A DNA stretch of 54,985 nt from an uncultured Bacteroidaceae bacterium (GCA_934426255.1 CAKRYD010000017.1:1-54985), one strand, 5' to 3'. Positions 26,360 through 34,821 are shown, counted from the stretch's first letter. The notes: generated by a model from the letters alone, not told the origin. Numbers and translations: made by a program.

Positions 26360-26432
26360 TCGGAAAGAGGCGACTCGAACGCCCGACCCCTACGTCCCGA
26401 ACGTAGTGCGCTACCAACTGCGCTACTTTCCG
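26360..26432 (-). tRNA. tRNA-Pro (anticodon CGG)
   Basis: The minus strand folds as a complete cloverleaf: acceptor CGGAAAG/CTTTCCG, D arm GCGC...GCGC, anticodon stem CTACG/CGTAG with loop TTCGGGA (anticodon CGG), and T arm with TTCGAGT. The discriminator is A and the CCA end is not encoded. It reads the rare Pro codon CCG. Confidence 0.95.
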
Positions 26433-26443
26433 TCTTGTGGGTG

Positions 26444-26474
26444 CAAAGGTACATCTTTATTTTTGAATTGCCAA
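26444..26474 (-). promoter_or_regulatory. Promoter for tRNA-Pro
   Basis: Minus strand: TTG (26472-26474), 20 bases, TACCTTTG (26444-26451), directly upstream of the tRNA. Confidence 0.75.
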
Positions 26475-26501
26475 TATCAGGAAAGAAAAAACGCAGAAAA
26501 C

Positions 26502-26532
26502 TTTGTTCTTTGAAAAAGATGTATTACCTTTG
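26502..26532 (+). promoter_or_regulatory. Promoter for tRNA-Phe
   Basis: TTTG (26502-26505), 19 bases, TACCTTTG (26525-26532): a perfect Bacteroides-type promoter ending 22 bases before the tRNA. Confidence 0.8.
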
Positions 26533-26554
26533 CACCCGCAATCATGGAAATGCA

Positions 26555-26627
26555 GGTGCCTTAGCTCAGTTGGTAGAGCATCGGACTGAAAATCCGTGTG
26601 TCCCCTGTTCGATTCAGGGAGGCACCA
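26555..26627 (+). tRNA. tRNA-Phe (anticodon GAA)
   Basis: A 73-base cloverleaf: acceptor GGTGCCT/AGGCACC, D arm GCTC...GAGC, anticodon loop CTGAAAA (GAA), T arm CCCTG-TTCGATT-CAGGG, discriminator A, CCA not encoded. The outermost anticodon-stem pair (27-43) is a T-T mismatch, an unusual but tolerable feature. Confidence 0.96.
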
Positions 26628-26642
26628 CATATGGTGGTTTAG

Positions 26643-26671
26643 AGCTCATGCCTATAGGTATGAGCTTTTTT
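26643..26671 (+). terminator. Intrinsic terminator after tRNA-Phe
   Basis: Stem AGCTCAT/ATGAGCT with a self-complementary loop, followed by a run of T. It ends about 24 bases before the xseA start. Confidence 0.8.
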
Positions 26672-26694
26672 GATGATTACAAGAAAAAGCAGTG

Positions 26695-27999
26695 ATGACA
26701 GATTCGGCAGCAATGACCCTGTATGAGCTCAACTCAATGGTGCGCAGCCTGGTAGATGGCGCATTCAGAGAGACGTGCCGCGTAAAAGCGGAATTGAGCG
26801 AAGTAAGAGTATCGGCCAAAGGTCACTGCTTTATAGAGCTGATACAAAAGGGGCGCGGGAGCAGCGTGCCCGTTGCCAAGGCCCGGGGGGTCATCATGGC
26901 CGATGTGTTCCCACTGTTGAAGCTGGATTTCGAGGAAACCACAGGACAGCTCTTTCAAGCAGGCATGGAAGTGCTGCTCGAAGTGAAGCCCACCTTCAGC
27001 GAAATCTATGGATATTCATTGATTGTTGTCGACATAGACTCGACTTATACCCTCGGCGACATGGCCCGCCAGCGCAGGGAAATCATGCAACGTTTGGAAA
27101 AAGAAGGAGTGGCAGCCTTGCAGAAAGGCCTCAGTCTGCCCCTATTGCCGCAACGCATAGCCGTGGTGTCATCACCAACGGCAGCAGGATATGGCGACTT
27201 CTGTCACCAGATTGACGAGAACCAATATGGATACAGGTTTGTCCACAAACTGTTTCCCGCATTGATGCAAGGCGGGGAAACAGAGCGTTCGGTCATTGCA
27301 GCCCTCGACACGATTGCCGCAGAAAGCGACAATTGGGATGTCGTGGCCATCATACGCGGTGGAGGAGCCGTAAGTGACCTAAGCGGGTTTGAAACCTACG
27401 AACTGGCCAACCACTGTGCACAGTTCCCGCTGCCTGTCATTACAGGTATAGGGCATCTGCGCGACCAAACTGTATTGGACATGGTGGCCTATGAGCATCT
27501 GAAGACACCCACAGCCGTGGGAGATTTCCTCATTTCGCGTATGAGCATGGCCGCTGCTATGCTCGACAATGCAGAAAGAAATCTTCATGACGCACTGGCA
27601 GAAGTGCTGCAACATGAAAGGAAACAATTGGACAATATGGCTATGCGTCTTGAATGGTTCTTCAAAAACTTCAGGCAAAGCCGGGAGCAAAGTCTAAACA
27701 GCCTGTTGGCCGATGTGCATCGTAGAGTGTTGAATTCCATGGCCATGCAAAAGCTGAAGACTGAGCATTTGGCCGACATCATAGTGGCCGGCATCGTCGG
27801 AAACATAGAAAGGCAACGTCTGCACATGGAACTGTTGCAACAGAAAATAAGTATGCACGACCCGCAACGCATCCTGAAAATGGGCTACAGCATGACTACA
27901 AAGGATGGCAGACTGGTGAGAACCGTAGCCGGCATACGTAGCGGTGACAAGCTCGTGACGCATTTGGCCGACGGTGAAATCACAAGCATTGCCCAATAG
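26695..27999 (+). CDS. xseA: Exodeoxyribonuclease VII large subunit
   Basis: About 434 aa. This subunit carries the catalytic and DNA-binding parts of ExoVII, a single-strand-specific nuclease. There is an N-terminal OB fold (about 10-105: VKAELSEVRVSAKGHCFIELIQ, with the variant LKLDFEETTGQLFQAGMEVL). The catalytic domain has RIAVVSSPTAAGYGDF (about 155-170), the IIRGGGAVSDLSGFETYELA motif (about 220-240) and PVITGIGHLRDQTVLDMVA. A coiled-coil region follows, and the conserved C-terminal RILKMGYSMTTKDGRLV. GTG at 26692 and ATG at 26695 are adjacent; I use the ATG. xseB lies nearby, separated by a DUF4250 gene. Confidence 0.95.
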   Translation: MTDSAAMTLYELNSMVRSLVDGAFRETCRVKAELSEVRVSAKGHCFIELIQKGRGSSVPVAKARGVIMADVFPLLKLDFEETTGQLFQAGMEVLLEVKPTFSEIYGYSLIVVDIDSTYTLGDMARQRREIMQRLEKEGVAALQKGLSLPLLPQRIAVVSSPTAAGYGDFCHQIDENQYGYRFVHKLFPALMQGGETERSVIAALDTIAAESDNWDVVAIIRGGGAVSDLSGFETYELANHCAQFPLPVITGIGHLRDQTVLDMVAYEHLKTPTAVGDFLISRMSMAAAMLDNAERNLHDALAEVLQHERKQLDNMAMRLEWFFKNFRQSREQSLNSLLADVHRRVLNSMAMQKLKTEHLADIIVAGIVGNIERQRLHMELLQQKISMHDPQRILKMGYSMTTKDGRLVRTVAGIRSGDKLVTHLADGEITSIAQ

Positions 28000-28065
28000 A
28001 AGACAAGAAAGCTCAAAAGAAATGAGCAAGGTGAAAGTTTTGAATGATTTATAACACAAGAAAAG

Positions 28066-28248
28066 ATGAAATTGACACTCCCCGAAGACCCCATGATGCT
28101 GTATAGTGTTGTCAACGCAAAATTGCGCGACGAATATGCATCGCTCGATGACTTGTGTCACGACATGGGGGTTGAACGCAGCAGCATTGAAAAAAAATTG
28201 CAGCAGGCCGGTTTTGAATATGATGCCACACACAACAGGTTCTGGTGA
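28066..28248 (+). CDS. DUF4250 small protein
   Basis: A 60-aa protein (MKLTLPEDPMMLYSVVNAKL...) with the DUF4250 pattern: LP-x-DP-x-MLYSVVN-x-KLRDEY near the start, SLDDLCHDMGVERSSIEKKLQQAGFEYD in the middle and an N-R-F end. It looks like a compact helix-turn-helix, possibly nucleic-acid binding, but no function is established to my knowledge. It sits between xseA and xseB on the same strand (66 bases after xseA, 25 before xseB). Confidence 0.85.
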   Translation: MKLTLPEDPMMLYSVVNAKLRDEYASLDDLCHDMGVERSSIEKKLQQAGFEYDATHNRFW

Positions 28249-28273
28249 CGCAGGGCGGAAAAACACACGTAGG

Positions 28274-28477
28274 ATGGAAACAAAAAAACTTACTTATGCG
28301 CAGGCACAACAACGCCTGGAACAAATAGTAAAAGACATAGAGGAAAACTCTGAAGACATCGATCGTCTGTCCTTATTGCTCAAGGAAGCAAAGGACTTGA
28401 TTGCCTTTTGCAAGAAAAAACTCTACAAGGTAGAAGAAGACGTAAGGAAAGTGATGGGCGATGACACGGGTGCATGA
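28274..28477 (+). CDS. xseB: Exodeoxyribonuclease VII small subunit
   Basis: A 67-aa helical protein (METKKLTYAQAQQRLEQIVKDIEE...) with the XseB pattern: a first helix with LTYAQAQQRLEQIV, then ENSEDIDRLSLLLKEAKDLIAFCKKKLYKVEEDV. It assembles in several copies with XseA and is needed for activity. The start is the ATG at 28274; an in-frame extension to 28106 overlaps DUF4250 and is rejected. A strong bidirectional terminator follows 27 bases downstream. Confidence 0.93.
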   Translation: METKKLTYAQAQQRLEQIVKDIEENSEDIDRLSLLLKEAKDLIAFCKKKLYKVEEDVRKVMGDDTGA

Positions 28478-28504
28478 TCTACCCGACATGTCTGACATGA
28501 ACAT

Positions 28505-28549
28505 ACATCAAGCGGGCTTGGTCTGTCGTTGACCAAGCCCGCTTGATGT
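28505..28549. terminator. Bidirectional terminator between xseB and a TPR gene
   Basis: A perfect 19-bp stem (ACATCAAGCGGGCTTGGTC and complement, 7-base loop) between convergent genes. U tracts are weak on both sides. Confidence 0.75.
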
Positions 28550-28570
28550 AAAAGTCGTAATGCAGTATCC

Positions 28571-30037
28571 TTATTTCTTAAGTTTGGACAATACGTTCTT
28601 AATCTGTGTGGCCAAACCATCGTTGGGCGACAAGGCCAAAACCTTCTCGGCATATGCCAGGCTGTTGGTATAGTCATCCTTCTTGAAGTAGTAGAATGTC
28701 ATATAACGCAAGCACTCAACACGCTTGGAATTGTAGGACTCATCCTTGCCCTCCAGACGTTTCAATGATTCGGTATACTGTTGCATAGAGATGTCATTGG
28801 GGCTTTCGGGGTCAAGCATGGAGTTGATGCGTGCACTCCAGAACGAACCTAAGTAGCTGGCATCCTTGGCTGCCACTTCCTTGAACAGGGCATCACCGGC
28901 TTCGATGAAATGCTTCTTCTGGTCGGCAGTGAGAGTAGTGTCGCTCAGAGCTGTATAGTAAATCTTTCCTTTGTTGTATCTTTCAACGATGCTTTCAGGG
29001 TTTACTTTGTCAATGTATTTCTGATAAGCATTGGCAGCTTCGTCATATTTTCCTACTTTCATATAGGCATCACTGAGGTCTTTCAGAAGGCCTGCCTTCT
29101 TGTCATCGGGAGCCATTTCGGAAGCTTTAGCATAGGCTGCAGCAGCCTTGTCTATGTTTTTCAACTCGGTTTGCAGACGACCTTCATACTTGTAGTCGCT
29201 GAAGTTGTAGAGCGTATCGGCGTATTGTCCGAAGAAAGCCTTCGATGCTGCCTCGGCATCCTGTACTTTTCCCAACTCGATATTATCGTAGAATTTCATG
29301 CGGTTCAGGCTGATCTCTTTGGGAGCTTTGGCACTAATGGCATTGACAATGCGCAGAGAACCGGAGTAGTCCTTGTTGAGGAATTGCACAACTGCATACT
29401 CGGTTGCAGCTTCAACATCGTCTTCCAACTTCACTTTATTAAAGTATTCTTTGTAGGTAGAATTGGCTTTGGCAGTATCGTTCTGGTGGTAATAGATGGA
29501 CGCCATGGTCTTGGCGATGGCCGGATCGTCAGGATATTTTTCCTTGATTGTGTTCATTATTTCCAACGAAAGTTCCGGATCGATGAACTTATATACTTTT
29601 ACCAGATTGAAATATGCACGTTTGTCGTTCTCGTCAATCATACGGGCCTGCTCATAGCTTCCGGCGGCTTCACCATATTTTTTCATTTCATAGTAGGCAT
29701 CACCCTCAAGCAATGTGGCTGCAACAGACTTGCGGTTGCGGTCGAAAGCTTCCTTGGCGAACGTGATGGCCTCGTTATAGTTCTTATTCTGTAAGAAGTA
29801 GTGGCCGATGGATAGCAGCATGGCTTCCTCTTTCTTGTATTTCTTGACAATGGCCTTCTTCTGAGCTGCGATGGCTTTTTCATCGTTGCTCTTGACTGCG
29901 GACAGGTAGGCTTGTGCGTCTTGTTGTGCCTCAGGTGTTATTGGAGGTACTTCATTTCCTGTCTGCGCATAAGCGAAATTAATGCTGCAAGCCAACAGCA
30001 TTCCTGCAGCAAACGATAACATTCTATTCTTCTTCAT
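28571..30037 (-). CDS. Exported tetratricopeptide-repeat protein
   Basis: A 488-aa protein starting at the ATG at 30037 (MKKNRMLSFAAGMLLACSINFAYAQ, a signal peptide cleaved after YAQ). The frame is open further up to 30064, but the -7 element at 30062-30069 would place the transcript start after that. The mature protein consists of about ten TPR-like helix pairs (for example YYEMKKYGEAAGSYEQARMI and VGKYDEAANAYQKYIDKV). It lies downstream of the TonB/ExbBD/PstS cluster but is separated by its own promoter and a hairpin at 30211-30241. A TPR gene at this place is usual for the cluster in Bacteroides; the role is not known. Confidence 0.9.
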   Translation of the reverse strand: MKKNRMLSFAAGMLLACSINFAYAQTGNEVPPITPEAQQDAQAYLSAVKSNDEKAIAAQKKAIVKKYKKEEAMLLSIGHYFLQNKNYNEAITFAKEAFDRNRKSVAATLLEGDAYYEMKKYGEAAGSYEQARMIDENDKRAYFNLVKVYKFIDPELSLEIMNTIKEKYPDDPAIAKTMASIYYHQNDTAKANSTYKEYFNKVKLEDDVEAATEYAVVQFLNKDYSGSLRIVNAISAKAPKEISLNRMKFYDNIELGKVQDAEAASKAFFGQYADTLYNFSDYKYEGRLQTELKNIDKAAAAYAKASEMAPDDKKAGLLKDLSDAYMKVGKYDEAANAYQKYIDKVNPESIVERYNKGKIYYTALSDTTLTADQKKHFIEAGDALFKEVAAKDASYLGSFWSARINSMLDPESPNDISMQQYTESLKRLEGKDESYNSKRVECLRYMTFYYFKKDDYTNSLAYAEKVLALSPNDGLATQIKNVLSKLKK

Positions 30038-30061
30038 CCTTTGTATGTAATTATTATGCCA

Positions 30062-30069
30062 CAAAGATA
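30062..30069 (-). promoter_or_regulatory. -7 element (TATCTTTG) for the TPR gene
   Basis: Minus-strand TATCTTTG, 25 bases before the chosen start codon at 30037. Confidence 0.6.
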
Positions 30070-30210
30070 AAACAAAAAAATGGATTGACGTGCAGATTGT
30101 AACAAAGAGTTCACATTATTATGGCACTATGACGGAAATACGGTGTGTTTATTTCCTTTTTGGAAGCATTCTATCATGAAAACTGTGGATAGCCGTAAGG
30201 TGAATTACGC

Positions 30211-30241
30211 ATTGTAGCATCGCAAAAAGCGATGCTACAAT
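30211..30241 (-). terminator. Hairpin after the PstS-like gene
   Basis: A 13-bp perfect stem ATTGTAGCATCGC/GCGATGCTACAAT with loop AAAAA, 43 bases beyond the pstS-like stop codon. No U tract; termination is inferred from position. Confidence 0.6.
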
Positions 30242-30283
30242 GATAAGTATATGATGCAATTGTATTTAAGCCGATGCTTGAGA

Positions 30284-31219
30284 TTAGTCTGATACGACTT
30301 CCTTTACATGAACAGGCATGTAGGGAAGTAGCTGAGACGACTTTGTGATAATCAGTTGCCCAGCCTGGTCACTTACAAAGTAATAAAAGTTGAGTCCCAT
30401 TGTACGTGTACGTGGGTCTGTGGTAATCATGTACAGGCAACGTGTCAACGGGTAGTCGCCTGTTGCTATGTAGTATTGGACGGGCTGGTAGCTGTTGCTG
30501 GGCTCGGTTACAGTGGAACGGCTTACGCTCATTACCCTAATCTTTCTATTGAAAGAGAGGTTGGTAGAGTCATTGATGTTTCGCAGCCAGTCTACACCGA
30601 TGATACCTAATGCATTTTTTGTCTGAGCTACGTATTTGATTACATCTTCGTTTGTTTTCGCACTTTTCATGTTGCCCTTTAGTTGTGTTCCACCGCATAT
30701 GGAATCACGGATGTAACGTACAGTGCTTGAGTTGGCATTGTCGAATACGACTTCAATATTTCCGCTATTTGATGCATGTTGTAATTGCTTCCATTGGGTA
30801 ATCTTTCCTGTCATGATGCTGCGAAGTTCAGATACGGAAATGAGCGAATCCTTGTTTTCGGGATTGATGATGAGTGCTATTGCATCATAAGCTATAGGCT
30901 TATAACGCACCTTTAATTTATAGGTGGCGAAGATGGCATCGGTTTCCTGTTGGCTAAGAGGGCGGGTGCTCAATATCATGCGTACGCTGTCTTTTAGCAT
31001 TAGATTGATGGCATCTGTCTCAGGTATATAGCGTGGTGCGGGAATAGCTTCCGGATATTTGGCGTTGAACACACGCATCTCTTCTTCAATGATGGGGCGA
31101 AAAGTTTCGTCTACGGCAATATCTACTTTGTAGTAGTCTTTATCTTCTCCTGACTTTTTCTGTCCGCACGAAATGAGCAAGGCCGTACATAATGTGATAA
31201 TAAGTGATATACCTTTCAT
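30284..31219 (-). CDS. PstS-like phosphate-binding lipoprotein
   Basis: A 311-aa protein with a lipoprotein signal (LISLIITLCTALLISC, Cys about 19). The rest is a periplasmic-binding fold of the PstS type: VDIAVDETFRPIIEEEMRVF, then TRPLSQQETD and the MTGKITQWKQL segment, NANSSTVRYIRDSICGG (phosphate-loop-like Ser-Ser-Thr) and ALGIIGVDWLRN. No Pst permease genes are nearby; instead it follows the TonB genes, as is common in Bacteroides. It may sense or pass phosphate, or do another job at the TonB complex. Ligand binding is inferred. Confidence 0.87.
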   Translation of the reverse strand: MKGISLIITLCTALLISCGQKKSGEDKDYYKVDIAVDETFRPIIEEEMRVFNAKYPEAIPAPRYIPETDAINLMLKDSVRMILSTRPLSQQETDAIFATYKLKVRYKPIAYDAIALIINPENKDSLISVSELRSIMTGKITQWKQLQHASNSGNIEVVFDNANSSTVRYIRDSICGGTQLKGNMKSAKTNEDVIKYVAQTKNALGIIGVDWLRNINDSTNLSFNRKIRVMSVSRSTVTEPSNSYQPVQYYIATGDYPLTRCLYMITTDPRTRTMGLNFYYFVSDQAGQLIITKSSQLLPYMPVHVKEVVSD

Positions 31220-31256
31220 GTCTAATATGTGTTTTAATGTTTTGACATACGATAGC

Positions 31257-31709
31257 TTAGCGTTTCAGTTGAAAGATGATGGGAATGGTGAGCCATGAGT
31301 CTGTGGGTCTTCCTTCTTTTCGTCCTGGGGCGAATCTCGGAAGCGATTTGATTACGCGGATGGCTTCGCGGTCGCAATCGTCGTCAAGATGCTTGAAGAC
31401 AGAAGCTTTTTTGACGTTTCCTTTCTTGTTTACCAAAAAGCGTACCATGCAGCATCCTTGAACACCCTTTTTTTGCGAGGCTTTAGGATAGTTTATATGA
31501 TCCGCGATATATCGCAATAGCGCATCTGTGCCACCGGGAAATTCAGGCAGTATTTCTACGAAATTAGTTGGGGTATTAGTTGTATCAGCACAAAAAGCTG
31601 ATGCCGCAGAATGCCCTTGTGGTGCAGAATATATGCCTGCGCTCATGGCTTTGCATGGCTTTGCGATGATGAAGCTTGTAGCAAGTAGAGGGATAAGAAT
31701 GCTCTTCAT
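31257..31709 (-). CDS. Exported stand-alone TonB C-terminal domain protein
   Basis: A 150-aa protein. Residues 1-21 look like a cleavable signal peptide (MKSILIPLLATSFIIAKPCKA), after which comes a short linker and one TonB C-terminal domain (about 53-148): LPEFPGGTDALLRYIADHINYP, the GCCMVRFLVNKKGNV strand and DREAIRVIKSLPRFAPGRKEG. The domain is close in sequence to the one in the neighbouring tonB (31844-32665). It lacks that protein's membrane anchor and long linker, so it cannot couple to ExbB/D in the normal way. It has its own -7 element and is separated from tonB by a hairpin. The role is unclear. Confidence 0.87.
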   Translation of the reverse strand: MKSILIPLLATSFIIAKPCKAMSAGIYSAPQGHSAASAFCADTTNTPTNFVEILPEFPGGTDALLRYIADHINYPKASQKKGVQGCCMVRFLVNKKGNVKKASVFKHLDDDCDREAIRVIKSLPRFAPGRKEGRPTDSWLTIPIIFQLKR

Positions 31710-31743
31710 TTGATTTGTTATTTCTATTGGGCTGTAAAGTTAG

Positions 31744-31751
31744 CAAAAATA
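31744..31751 (-). promoter_or_regulatory. -7 element (TATTTTTG) for the stand-alone TonB-domain gene
   Basis: Minus-strand TATTTTTG, 34 bases before the start codon at 31709 and just after the tonB hairpin. Confidence 0.55.
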
Positions 31752-31795
31752 TTTAGCAATGCGCTATGCCAGTTCCTGATATGTAGATAACAACA

Positions 31796-31823
31796 AAGGG
31801 AGCCGAAATATTTCGACTCCCTT
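31796..31823 (-). terminator. Terminator after tonB
   Basis: Stem AAGGGAG-CGAAAT/ATTTCG-CTCCCTT with one mismatch, 20 bases beyond the tonB stop codon on the minus strand. Confidence 0.65.
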
Positions 31824-31843
31824 ATGTTTTGCAGAAACTCTTT

Positions 31844-32665
31844 TTACATCAACTCGAAGATTACCGGAACCTGGAACCAAACCTTTACGGGTTTACCCTG
31901 TTGACGTCCGGGTGAGAATTTCGGAAGAGACTTGATAACGCGAATAGCCTCGCGGTCACAATAGGTGTCTACGTGACTTAGCAATTGAACATCTCCGATT
32001 TCACCGGTTTCGGTTACAACGAAACGAACAACGCAGCGTCCTTGAGTTCCGTTTTCTGCTGAAACAGAAGGATACTTAAGATGATCAGTGATATATTTCA
32101 GAAGTGCTTCTTCACCTCCGGGGAATGTAGGCTGTTGTTCAACGAAATCGTAAATCTTACTTTCTTCGTCCGGCTTGGAAGTAATTACTTCCTTGATGTC
32201 GGCGATATCCTTTCCGTGAACATCATCATTACCCTTTACGTCGGCGATAGAGATGGAGAGCTTGCTCTCACCCAATTCCTTCTGGGTTTTCATCTCATCA
32301 TCTTCTGAAACCTCCTCGTCTTTTGCAATCTTTGGAGCGGTAAATTTGATAGAGCTCTTGATTCTTTGTGGTTCTACACGCTTAGGCTCAACTTTTTTGA
32401 TAATTGCCTTGTCTTTGACTTTGGCTTCTTCCAATTTTGCCAGCTGAGTGACAGTCGTGACAGATGTGTCGACTTTGCGTGAGAATACAGTGTTCTTGAG
32501 TACTACGATAACTAATATTGCAACAATACCGATGGCTACTGCTATTAGAGCCTTTGCATTACGCATCCCAACTTCTTTACGCAAAACATACGCTCCGTAT
32601 GCCTTGTTGCGGTTGGCGAATACCAGTTCGCACCAATCTTTTGAGTATAAATCTACTTTTGCCAT
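31844..32665 (-). CDS. tonB: TonB energy transducer
   Basis: A 273-aa inner-membrane protein linking ExbB/ExbD to outer-membrane transporters. The cytoplasmic N-terminus has the Bacteroidetes M56/TonB-like SKDWCELVFANRNKAYGAYVLRKE segment, then one membrane helix (about 36-57, ALIAVAIGIVAILVIVVL). A charged periplasmic linker (about 60-165) follows with Lys-, Glu- and Pro-containing segments, then the TonB C-terminal domain (about 178-272). Short gaps to exbD and the strand order show an exbB-exbD-exbD-tonB operon. Confidence 0.94.
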   Translation of the reverse strand: MAKVDLYSKDWCELVFANRNKAYGAYVLRKEVGMRNAKALIAVAIGIVAILVIVVLKNTVFSRKVDTSVTTVTQLAKLEEAKVKDKAIIKKVEPKRVEPQRIKSSIKFTAPKIAKDEEVSEDDEMKTQKELGESKLSISIADVKGNDDVHGKDIADIKEVITSKPDEESKIYDFVEQQPTFPGGEEALLKYITDHLKYPSVSAENGTQGRCVVRFVVTETGEIGDVQLLSHVDTYCDREAIRVIKSLPKFSPGRQQGKPVKVWFQVPVIFELM

Positions 32666-32680
32666 AATTCTATACCTTTA

Positions 32681-33322
32681 TTAGTTGGCGGCTGCACCAG
32701 CAGGCTTTGTGCCATTTTTCTTGTAATACTCTATCATTTCCTTGTCGAAGTCGTCAATGGGGACAATAACGTACTTGCCTATGTCGCAGATTTGCATCTC
32801 GTTCAAGCATGAAATGAGGTTTTCGTACGAGCCTCCATCGGTACCTTTGATGATGACATTAGGAACACCTTTTTCACCACGTATTTCTTCTATCTTGTCA
32901 TCAAGTTCCTTTTTCAGCTTTTTCTCCTTGAATGCGTCTGCTCCAACGGCTTCAGTATTGTATTTTTGACGTGCGGCTTTTACTTTCTGAATGGCCACCA
33001 TGTTGCGCTTAAGCAGCATTTGGCGCAGACCTCCGTCTTTGTCTGAATAGTTTGCTTCTTTCAGAGAACCCAATTCCGGAATGCCTTCATAGTAGTATAC
33101 TTTGTTGTCCTTGTCAAAGACGAGGGTGATAGCTTCTGAAGCTTTTACCTTGTTCTGCTGTTCTTCTTTGATGTCATCCTTATTCGATGGCATGTTGATT
33201 TCCATCGATTTGGGCTTAATCAAAGAGGTACAAAGCATAAAGAAGGTAATGAGCAACATCATCATGTCCACCATAGGCGTAAAGTCCACGCGGACAACTT
33301 TCTTTTTCTGTTTGGTCTTCAT
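32681..33322 (-). CDS. ExbD/TolR biopolymer transport protein
   Basis: A 213-aa single-pass membrane protein. The N-terminal segment VRVDFTPMVDMMMLLITFFMLCTSL (about 9-33) holds the proton-pathway Asp (Asp18 in VDM). The rest is a periplasmic ExbD domain with an inserted lysine-rich helical stretch (about 105-150: RQKYNTEAVGADAFKEKKLKKELDD), longer than E. coli ExbD. It is the second of two exbD genes; 15 bases separate them. ExbD works with ExbB to energise TonB. Confidence 0.93.
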   Translation of the reverse strand: MKTKQKKKVVRVDFTPMVDMMMLLITFFMLCTSLIKPKSMEINMPSNKDDIKEEQQNKVKASEAITLVFDKDNKVYYYEGIPELGSLKEANYSDKDGGLRQMLLKRNMVAIQKVKAARQKYNTEAVGADAFKEKKLKKELDDKIEEIRGEKGVPNVIIKGTDGGSYENLISCLNEMQICDIGKYVIVPIDDFDKEMIEYYKKNGTKPAGAAAN

Positions 33323-33337
33323 TGTCTATACCTCCCT

Positions 33338-33958
33338 TTATTCATCTACTGATTCGACTTTCTTCAAACTGGTAATCAAGTTGTAACGATTCTCCTTGAT
33401 GTCTTGTAGAGAGGTCATCACTTGCTTGATAACTTTGTATGGTGTGGCTGCGTCTGCCTTGATGGAGATGCGAAGATCGGGATTGACATCCTTTGCACAC
33501 AATACCCAGTCTTTGAATTGATTGTTCGTACTATCGCAGGGAATACCCTTATTACTTTCATTACTCATAGCAGCCTCACGCGAATCTTCCGGCAATTTCA
33601 AAAGTGCAGGAATGTTCTGAATGGGCAAACCGAATGCGGGAAGCTGGCCGAACTCGCTTTTTTCTTTAGCGGAGAGTGTCAGACTGTATTTTTCGCAGAT
33701 TTCGTCAAGTGTTGTCATGGCATCGCCTTTCTTGTCAAAACTCATGAATATGCGACCAGTCTTTTCTACCAGAATAGTCAATACATTTTTATCGGGTACT
33801 TTGATTTCCGATACTGAACCTGGTGTATTGACTTTCACTGGTTCCGGCTTGATAAAAGTAGATGTAAGCATAAAAAAGGTAAGCAATAGGACCATGACGT
33901 CACTCATAGGCGTCATGTCTATGAATGTGTCGTGTTTTTTGATATTAAAACGTCCCAT
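33338..33958 (-). CDS. ExbD/TolR biopolymer transport protein
   Basis: A 206-aa paralogue of the next gene. The membrane segment is DTFIDMTPMSDVMVLLLTFFMLTSTF (about 10-35) with the key Asp20 in SDV. The periplasmic part has the ExbD pattern (VNTPGSVSEIKVPDKNVLTILVEKTGRIFMSFD; LRISIKADAATPYKVIKQVMTSLQDI near the end). Two different ExbD subunits in one operon are the usual Bacteroidales arrangement. The gene begins 23 bases after exbB. Confidence 0.93.
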   Translation of the reverse strand: MGRFNIKKHDTFIDMTPMSDVMVLLLTFFMLTSTFIKPEPVKVNTPGSVSEIKVPDKNVLTILVEKTGRIFMSFDKKGDAMTTLDEICEKYSLTLSAKEKSEFGQLPAFGLPIQNIPALLKLPEDSREAAMSNESNKGIPCDSTNNQFKDWVLCAKDVNPDLRISIKADAATPYKVIKQVMTSLQDIKENRYNLITSLKKVESVDE

Positions 33959-33981
33959 ATTTTATCTACCTTCTTTATTGA

Positions 33982-34821
33982 TTAGTGGGTTGCTGAGAAT
34001 GTTTGTACCAATGTGAAGCCTACTTCGTCAAGGCTGTATGTCAAGTGGTCAATCTTGTTGGTGAAGTAGTTGTAAAGAGTTACGGCCAATGCAGATGTGG
34101 CAATACCTGATGCTGTGTTGATAAGGGCTTCAGAAATACCAACTGAAAGTGCTGCAGAGTCAGCACCACCACCACCTGCCAAAGCTTGGAATGAGGTGAT
34201 CATACCGAGTACCGTACCGAGAAGTCCGAGCAACACACCTAATGTGGTCAGAGTTGCAAGAATCGGAAGGTTTTGCTGCAAGGTCGGCATTTCGAGAGCT
34301 GTTGCTTCATCGAGCTCCTTTTGGATAGCCAATACCTTCTGCTCTTTTGTCAGGATAGTATCAGTGTCTACTTCTTTGTATTTTGCAAGAGTTGCTGATA
34401 CTACATTGGCAACAGTTCCGCCTTGTTTGTCGCAAATCTTCTGAACTTCACCCAAGTCATTTTTTGCGAGGGCTGCGCGTGTGTTTTGAACGAACTTGAA
34501 AAGGCTTGTTTTTCCAAATGCGGTTTTTAATGCCAATGCACGTTCAATACCTAATACAACTACAGTCAGGAATAAACCATGGATGATGGGCACGATGACA
34601 CCGCCCTTATAAATTGTACCGAGCAGGTCGACGGGGTTATTGGCATTGTCGCCTCCTTGGAAGTGAACGCCGTTACCGAAGTTTAGGTAGAAGTTCAAGA
34701 ATGATACTACCAAACAGATAATAATCACAATGAATGCGGATTTAATACCTGTAAAACCGGTCTTTTTCTTTGCTACCGGCTTTTTTGTGCTTGCCGTAGC
34801 TTTGTTGTCTTTTGTTTCCAT
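33982..34821 (-). CDS. exbB: ExbB/TolQ/MotA proton channel family protein
   Basis: A 279-aa integral membrane protein, the motor subunit for TonB-dependent uptake. A basic N-terminus (STKKPVAKKK) is followed by a first helix (about 28-48), a second segment with GVIVPIIHGLFLTVVVLGIERAL (about 73-95), a cytoplasmic loop, then two long helices. These are PILATLTTLGVLLGLLGTVLGMITSF and ISEALINTASGIATSALAVTLYNYF, the latter with the conserved Thr and Ala/Gly faces. It heads the operon, with a -7 element 116 bases upstream (34937-34944). Confidence 0.94.
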   Translation of the reverse strand: METKDNKATASTKKPVAKKKTGFTGIKSAFIVIIICLVVSFLNFYLNFGNGVHFQGGDNANNPVDLLGTIYKGGVIVPIIHGLFLTVVVLGIERALALKTAFGKTSLFKFVQNTRAALAKNDLGEVQKICDKQGGTVANVVSATLAKYKEVDTDTILTKEQKVLAIQKELDEATALEMPTLQQNLPILATLTTLGVLLGLLGTVLGMITSFQALAGGGGADSAALSVGISEALINTASGIATSALAVTLYNYFTNKIDHLTYSLDEVGFTLVQTFSATH

